A stretch of 64,000 nt of DNA from Flavobacterium sp. (GTDB lineage Bacteria; Bacteroidota; Bacteroidia; Flavobacteriales; Flavobacteriaceae). Below the pieces are notes generated by a model, which saw only the letters and a program-made list of their open reading frames with translations, had not been told where the DNA came from and made no database searches. The stretch is from NCBI RefSeq assembly GCF_027484705.1, contig NZ_JAIXSL010000004.1, positions 56,996 to 120,995 of the forward strand. Direction: 5' to 3'. The position numbers and the translations under genes were made by a program. Of this stretch, positions 59,861 through 64,000 are shown one piece after another. The number at the start of each line of letters is the position of its first letter. Positions within the stretch are counted from its first letter, which is position 1.

Positions 59861-60005
59861 GGCATTTCCGCTAACGGTCGATGCTAGAGCTTGTGGCGGC
59901 TTATGGAAATCATTTTTTCCATAAACGACAAAGCGAAGTTATGAAAAGTAAACGAACAATTTACCGAGAACTAGCCATAAGATTTAGCATTTGTTAGCGG
60001 CTGGC
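59861..60005. repeat. attC-like site I
   Basis: From GGCATTTCCGCTAACGG to TTTGTTAGCGGCTGG. Core GCGGCTTATGGAAATCATTTTTTCCATAAACG is a long hairpin. It is the nearest relative of site A (shared AGAACTAGCCATAAGATTTAGC-like tail). Confidence 0.78.
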
Positions 60006-60022
60006 TTTTTCGATTTAAACTA

Positions 60023-60706
60023 TTAGTTCTTGACAATTTTCTTATTTATTATTCCCATGTTGGTGTCAATTCTTAGAATGTAAACTCCGGAATTTAGGTC
60101 AGCAATATTTATGGCTTCAAAATCGCTTTTAGTGGTCTTTACAATTTGTCCAATTGAATTGACAACGTCAATTTTTGAAGCTATTAATTGCTTTAAATTT
60201 AAATAAATAGCTGCATTAGTTGGGTTTGGATAGATAGTTATCTTCTCTGAATCAAATTCAGTTGTATTTAACGGAAAATTTTGGAATATTTCATAAGCCA
60301 TGAGCGGGCTGCTTAACGTCAAAGTGTAACCTTGCCCTTGTGGATAAATATTATAGTAAACTGGATATCGCAAAAAATCAAAGAAGTTTAGTTCAAATAA
60401 TTCATGTGTTTGTGAGCTACAAATTGATAATGTAGAGACTAGGTCAAATGGATCTAAATAATCCGAAGTTATATTAGAAAAAGAACCGAAAAAGCTGTTA
60501 CATGCACCTTGACCAGTAAAACTAAGATCATCGGAAATGGTGAGTGTTGGCGTAATTGGAGGGTCAATTTCAGAGACATTGAATGATGGACTAAAATCAC
60601 CGACGTATTGACTTAAATACCATGTCTGGAATAATAGAGGATTTGGCTCTTGAGAGAAACAGTTTAAGCTGTAAAGTACTGAAATTACGATGGTTAATTT
60701 TTTCAT
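60023..60706 (-). CDS. Secreted META-like protein with type IX sorting tail
   Basis: 227 residues. Signal peptide 'LTIVISVLYSLNCFSQ'. A META/HslJ-like segment ('SFTGQGACNSFFGSFSNITS') and a C-terminal type IX sorting domain ('KITIYPNPTNAAIYLNLKQL', 'ADLNSGVYILRIDTNMGIIN', ending 'KKIVKN'). The sorting domain directs export across the outer membrane by the gliding/type IX system, which only Bacteroidetes have. Confidence 0.85.
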   Translation of the reverse strand: MKKLTIVISVLYSLNCFSQEPNPLLFQTWYLSQYVGDFSPSFNVSEIDPPITPTLTISDDLSFTGQGACNSFFGSFSNITSDYLDPFDLVSTLSICSSQTHELFELNFFDFLRYPVYYNIYPQGQGYTLTLSSPLMAYEIFQNFPLNTTEFDSEKITIYPNPTNAAIYLNLKQLIASKIDVVNSIGQIVKTTKSDFEAINIADLNSGVYILRIDTNMGIINKKIVKN

Positions 60707-60747
60707 CTTTATTGATTTAAGTTATTGAATTTACGTTTTCGCGCTCC

Positions 60748-60894
60748 GCTTGCCGCTAACGTTTCGCCGCCACGACTGGTTGCGGCTGATGGAAATAGTT
60801 TTCTCCACCAAGTAGGAGCGAAGTTAGGAAAAAGAAACAGACAATTTACCGAAAAACTAGCCATGAAGTTTTAGTATGTGTTACCAGTAGGCGT
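60748..60894. repeat. attC-like site J
   Basis: From CTTGCCGCTAACGTTTCG to TATGTGTTACCAGTAGGCG. Core TTTTCTCCACCAAGTAGGAGCGAAG. Left end complements the right end of site I (GTTAGCGGCTGGC). Right end GTTACCAGTAGGCG complements the left end of site K, CGCTTACTGGTAAC, with one mismatch. Confidence 0.8.
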
Positions 60895-60905
60895 CTTATT
60901 CATTT

Positions 60906-61463
60906 CTATTGTTCATCATCATCTTTTTGATAACCTTCATAATAATATGATTGTTCGATTCCTTTAAAGATGACTTCTCTGTTGTCAATTTCGTCAGTTA
61001 AGTTTTGGCCAAGCAAAGTTCTTAATTCCAAATCGTTGATTGGGCTTCTTTCCATTGCTTGTAAGTAAAGTGATTTGTCAACAAATTGCCAGTTTACTAA
61101 TTTTTTTAGTCTAGCTTTTAAAATCATATCGAGCCAAATTCGCATTGTTCTTCCATTTCCTTCCATAAATGGATGGGCAATATTAATTTCAGTATATTTT
61201 GCAATAATTTCTTCAAAACTATTCTCGGGCATTAGCTCGATTTTCACCAAGATTTCATTTAAGTACAATGCGTTTGCAAATCTGAAACCGCCTTTTGAAA
61301 TATTTAGAGTTCTAACTTTTCCAGCAAAATCATACAATCCACCAAATAAATATTGGTGAATTTCTTTCAACCCTTTTGTGGTTCCAATTTCGATTTTATC
61401 AATATCATTTGATTCAAACAAACGATAAGCATTTTCTAAACTTTCTTTATCAATATTCTTCAT
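60906..61463 (-). CDS. Fic-domain AMP-transferase, class III type
   Basis: 185 residues, the size of single-domain Fic proteins such as NmFic. The active site '[20 protein letters not shown]' matches HPFxxGNGR. '[20 protein letters not shown]' forms the flap. Near the C-terminus '[11 protein letters not shown]' fits the class III autoinhibitory motif (S/T)xxxE(G/N), so the enzyme is probably self-inhibited by its own last helix, and needs no separate antitoxin. The target is unknown. It occupies its own cassette between sites J and K. Confidence 0.9.
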   Translation of the reverse strand: MKNIDKESLENAYRLFESNDIDKIEIGTTKGLKEIHQYLFGGLYDFAGKVRTLNISKGGFRFANALYLNEILVKIELMPENSFEEIIAKYTEINIAHPFMEGNGRTMRIWLDMILKARLKKLVNWQFVDKSLYLQAMERSPINDLELRTLLGQNLTDEIDNREVIFKGIEQSYYYEGYQKDDDEQ

Positions 61464-61582
61464 ATAAAATCAGATTTTTAATCTATCTGTTTATTGTCAA
61501 AAATACTTTAAAAGTTTATCATTTACTTAAAAACTGACTACTTTTTTGTCAATATTGATTTGTATTTATTTCCGGTTTCGAT

Positions 61583-61725
61583 ACGCTTACTGGTAACGTT
61601 TCGCTGCCAGAAGCATTCGCGGCTGGGCGAATGCGTTTTCTCCATTAGGAGAAACGAAAATAGGGAAAAGATTTGACAACGAACCGAATTCTTAGCGATT
61701 GCGTTTGACAGCTGTTAGCGGTTCG
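61583..61725. repeat. attC-like site K
   Basis: From ACGCTTACTGGTAACG to CAGCTGTTAGCGGTTCG, with the hairpin GTTTTCTCCATTAGGAGAAAC and the core ACGAAAATAGGGAAAAGATTTG and TTAGCGATTGCGTTTGACAGC. Right end complements the left end of site L (ACCGCTAACG). Confidence 0.8.
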
Positions 61726-61742
61726 TTGTTTTTATTCCGTTG

Positions 61743-62438
61743 TTATTTTCTTTCAGACTTTACACCGACAATTATTAACCATAAACAAATTCCAATTTCT
61801 CCAACGCTTGCTGGTATACTAATGAATTTTAGTATTCCGATTTCAGAATAATTTTTGAGAAGTGTATCACCTATAAAATCTATCAAATACCCAAAACATC
61901 CTAACATCAATAGTATTCCTAAAAATTTAGGAAGAAATCCGGATTTGAATATTAAGTATCCGAATGGAAACAACCAAAGCCCAGAGAATATGTGAATAAT
62001 CCTCATTCCATTATCATATTGGTTAAGAAACAGCATAACCTGTGAATGGATTTGATCTGATGAAAATCCATATACGTTATTTGAATCATTCACAAAAAAA
62101 AGAACAGAAAACAAGTTTTGAACATTTATAAAATATATAGGCACACTTATTAAGGCAAAAAGCACCATAAGTTTTGCGTAATCATCATTGACTGGTTTTA
62201 GTAGTTTATATAAAACAAGTGGTAGGAACAGAAAAAATGTATAACAAGCCAAACCGCAGACAATCCAAAATCGAAAAAGTGTTTGATTGGCTACAATAGC
62301 ATTATATGTATTTGTTGCATTATCCCAATCAATTAGTTTTGAAGGAGCATACATTAAACTAAATATCCCTGTAATTACCACTCCTAAATACAGTAATCCT
62401 GCAAGTCTTGCTATTTTTTTTAAAGACATATGTTCCAT
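61743..62438 (-). CDS. DUF4386 membrane protein
   Basis: 231 residues with about six membrane helices. 'KKIARLAGLLYLGVVITGIF' at the start, 'VKDDYAKLMVLFALISVPIY'-like loop and 'IHIFSGLWLFPFGYLIFKSG' match DUF4386. Function unknown. Shares a cassette with the DUF6326 gene, which ends 6 bp before its start. Confidence 0.88.
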   Translation of the reverse strand: MEHMSLKKIARLAGLLYLGVVITGIFSLMYAPSKLIDWDNATNTYNAIVANQTLFRFWIVCGLACYTFFLFLPLVLYKLLKPVNDDYAKLMVLFALISVPIYFINVQNLFSVLFFVNDSNNVYGFSSDQIHSQVMLFLNQYDNGMRIIHIFSGLWLFPFGYLIFKSGFLPKFLGILLMLGCFGYLIDFIGDTLLKNYSEIGILKFISIPASVGEIGICLWLIIVGVKSERK

Positions 62439-62444
62439 AATATA

Positions 62445-62858
62445 CTATATTTTAGGCCATTTCCAAGCGTGAAATACTATAATAGTTGTGATAATACTTT
62501 CAAGAAAAGAAAGATACATATAAAACGCGTGCCATTTAGATATTGATGATATTCCAACAAAAAAAGTAAAAAAAGTAAAAAATATTCCTAAACTAATACT
62601 TAACCATTTTGTCAATTTTGGATTTGCTACTAATGAAATAAAAATCATCAAAGCGGGAATTGCTAATACAAAAGTTGCGATGAACAATTTTAATGGATCG
62701 TCTAACATGTTTTGTCCATTTATTAATCCTTCTACTTTATTAGGAACATACAATTCAAAATAGTCGCCATATATATAACAAAACATGACAGCAGTCCACA
62801 ATGCAGATAGTTTAATTCTTACATTTATTTTATAATTTTCTAAATTCTCTCTACTCAT
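62445..62858 (-). CDS. DUF6326-like membrane protein
   Basis: 137 residues with four membrane helices; the start 'NLENYKINVRIKLSALWTAV' and 'MFCYIYGDYFELYVP' fit the DUF6326 family. It is the upstream gene of a two-gene cassette with DUF4386. Confidence 0.8.
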   Translation of the reverse strand: MSRENLENYKINVRIKLSALWTAVMFCYIYGDYFELYVPNKVEGLINGQNMLDDPLKLFIATFVLAIPALMIFISLVANPKLTKWLSISLGIFFTFFTFFVGISSISKWHAFYMYLSFLESIITTIIVFHAWKWPKI

Positions 62859-62902
62859 TTTTATTTTTTTGAATGAGTCGAAGTTCGCTCTTTTTTGTTA
62901 CA

Positions 62903-63042
62903 ATGACCGCTAACGTTTGGCCGCTACCCGAAGTTGCGGCATGGCAACCGAGTTTTCTCCATTACCGCAAACGAAAATAGGGAAAAAAGACGAACAACTT
63001 AACGAAAAACAGCAATTTCGGGTAACGGCTGTTAGCAGCAGG
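62903..63042. repeat. attC-like site L
   Basis: From ATGACCGCTAACGTTTGG to CGGCTGTTAGCAGCAGG, with GTTTTCTCCATTACCGCAAACG and AAAATAGGGAAAAAAGACG. It is the last clear site; the expected left end of the next site is missing because the IS3-family element begins 60 bp after the TA genes. Confidence 0.8.
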
Positions 63043-63047
63043 AAAAT

Positions 63048-63362
63048 TTAAATTTTATTTAGTTTTTCTGGATTTCTACGTGTATCAAAAACATGAGAAA
63101 CAATTATCATTTTATTGGTTTCATCAATCCAGTAAATGATTTTATAACTCTTGAAAATTATATACCTATATTCTTGAACTCGATCTTTTAATAGTTCTTC
63201 TTTTTGTCCGCCGTAAGGATTTTTATCTAGTTCAAATGAAGAATCAACAATTCCATTTATTAGCTTTTGAGCAACTCTAACTCCAGCAGTAAATTTATAA
63301 TACTCAAAAATATCGTTAAGTTTATCTTCGGCAAATACTGTCCAATATACAACTAACTCCAT
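63048..63362 (-). CDS. RelE/ParE-superfamily toxin
   Basis: 104 residues. 'VVYWTVFAEDKLNDIFEYYK' (start), 'AQKLINGIVDSSFELDKNPY', 'YRYIIFKSYKIIYWIDETNK' and 'SHVFDTRRNPEKL' are the family landmarks. It would be an mRNA-cleaving or gyrase-directed toxin. It overlaps the antitoxin gene by 10 bp. Confidence 0.88.
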   Translation of the reverse strand: MELVVYWTVFAEDKLNDIFEYYKFTAGVRVAQKLINGIVDSSFELDKNPYGGQKEELLKDRVQEYRYIIFKSYKIIYWIDETNKMIIVSHVFDTRRNPEKLNKI

Positions 63363-63595
63363 TTCTGAATTTTAGCTTTTAATTCATTTGATGAAATGTA
63401 GCGGCCATTTTTAAAATCATCTTCAGCTTGGTCGATATCCTTATTGAACTGTTCAAGGCTCATTGGTTTCATTTCTTTTTCAATTAATTCTGCTTTACGC
63501 TTATGAAGTAATTTTTCAAGACCAATAACAATTTCCTCATTTTGGAGTCTGAGAAATTCCTGGACAAAAGATATTTTACGAGCTTCTAAATTCAT
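63353..63595 (-). CDS. Antitoxin partner of the RelE/ParE toxin
   Basis: 80 residues. 'RKISFVQEFLRLQNEEIVIG' and 'RKAELIEKEMKPMSLEQFNK' then 'DIDQAEDDFKNGRYISSNEL' fit the Bacteroidetes antitoxin that precedes ParE/RelE genes. A promoter-like TACATTTG lies at 63613-63620 (minus strand), 18 bp upstream of the start. Confidence 0.82.
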   Translation of the reverse strand: MNLEARKISFVQEFLRLQNEEIVIGLEKLLHKRKAELIEKEMKPMSLEQFNKDIDQAEDDFKNGRYISSNELKAKIQKWS

Positions 63596-63657
63596 GTCTT
63601 TTATTTTTATTTCAAATGTAATATAATTTTTCTATTTCAATTTAATTTTAACGCTGG

Positions 63658-64000
63658 TGTCTTGTCCTGAAATAGGTTGACTCTTTTTGTTATTAATTCA
63701 GGCTATAATATTTGTATTTATGTTCTTGATTTTTGTGTGCAAACTCCGGCGTTTTCATTTTCAGGCTGTAATGTCTTCTTTGCTTGTTGTAAATGTTTAC
63801 AGCTTGTTTGAGCATTTTCTTAGCCATGACCAAGTTAGGTAATGTTTTGATAAAACCAAATTCATATTTTAGGATTCCGTTGATTCTTTCGGCTACGGCA
63901 TTTTCATACGGATCATACTTTTGAGTTGTGCTAAGTAGCATGCCATTATTTTGTGCGTAATCGGAGAATTCCGGGCAGCAATATTGAATTCCTCTGTCAC
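63658..64000 (-). mobile_element. IS3-family insertion sequence, right part outside window
   Basis: The left end starts near TGTCTTGTCCTGAAATAGG (63658), a terminal sequence I recall from Flavobacterium IS3 elements, followed by the transposase gene. Cut by the window edge. It has interrupted the end of the cassette that contains the toxin-antitoxin pair. Confidence 0.75.
63693..64000 (-). CDS. IS3-family transposase (orfB), partial
   Basis: Open to the window edge; the 82-residue ORF in the track is only its tail. The extension reads 'DRGIQYCCPEFSDYAQNNGM', part of the DDE catalytic core ('SDRG'). The rest: 'YDPYENAVAERINGILKYEF' (catalytic Glu in 'ENAVAERINGILK') and 'YNKQRRHYSLKMKTPEFAH', the usual end of IS3 orfB. 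Confidence 0.88.
   Translation of the reverse strand, partial: DRGIQYCCPEFSDYAQNNGMLLSTTQKYDPYENAVAERINGILKYEFGFIKTLPNLVMAKKMLKQAVNIYNKQRRHYSLKMKTPEFAHKNQEHKYKYYSLN

Noticed and set aside
50951-63042. Dispersed MITEs rather than attC sites
   Set aside because: Cassette ends covary and are complementary between neighbouring repeats, which MITE insertion would not produce; no target-site duplications seen.

Overview
The window looks like an AT-rich Bacteroidetes chromosome, most likely a Flavobacterium-type member of the Flavobacteriaceae. The evidence is a type IX secretion C-terminal sorting tail (60.0-60.7 kb), Bacteroidetes-style promoters (TTTG-N19-TAnnTTTG), weak Shine-Dalgarno sequences, and families common in that group (DUF3667, SigZ, TIR/patatin/WD40 operons). 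Almost everything here is accessory DNA in five blocks.

(1) 1-14.5 kb is the right part of an HK97-type prophage, nearly all on the minus strand. Read leftwards it has a repressor with operators, small early genes, an HD phosphohydrolase, a replication initiator whose gene holds four copies of a 16-bp iteron, DnaB, HNH, small terminase, a diversity-generating retroelement (three variable proteins, template repeat, reverse transcriptase), a C5 DNA methyltransferase with a repeat-built recognition region, large terminase and a truncated portal gene. The prophage ends at what looks like the 3' end of a tRNA-Ser gene (attR, about 14.48 kb) followed by that gene's terminator.

(2) 14.8-24.84 kb is a defence island: one minus-strand operon hsdR-hsdM-hsdS followed by an ABC-type ATPase and HNH nuclease pair of Septu (PtuA/PtuB) type. 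It is bounded by imperfect inverted repeats of about 300 bp.

(3) 25.1-30.2 kb holds ordinary accessory genes (SigZ-like sigma factor, a frameshifted Cys-rich protein, a Crp-type regulator, ankyrin, VOC, SRPBCC-like and DUF3995 proteins) and gene debris.

(4) 30.2-47.1 kb is one twelve-gene plus-strand operon that I do not recognise as any named system. It contains TIR+FGE-like fold, a J-like membrane protein, a GrpE-like membrane protein, an Hsp70 homologue, a small membrane protein, patatin phospholipase, a SLOG-like Rossmannoid protein, TIR+TPR, a secreted WD40 protein, a lipoprotein, a TIR protein with a membrane helix, and a second secreted WD40 protein. The layout suggests an exported propeller sensor, a membrane-linked Hsp70 switch, and TIR/patatin effectors. 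It is my main candidate for an undescribed system.

(5) About 48.3-63.0 kb is an integron-like cassette array. Genes lie between attC-like repeats of about 115-145 bp, and the two ends of a cassette are usually complementary to each other, with a sequence that differs from cassette to cassette. Cargo includes PaiB, two S41 peptidases, DUF3667, PhzF, a metallo-hydrolase, a Crp-type regulator, HigBA, Fic, DUF4386/DUF6326 and RelE/ParE toxin-antitoxin genes, plus one cassette with no gene. No integron integrase is in the window. An IS30 fragment and an IS3-family element (cut by the right edge) have inserted into the array.
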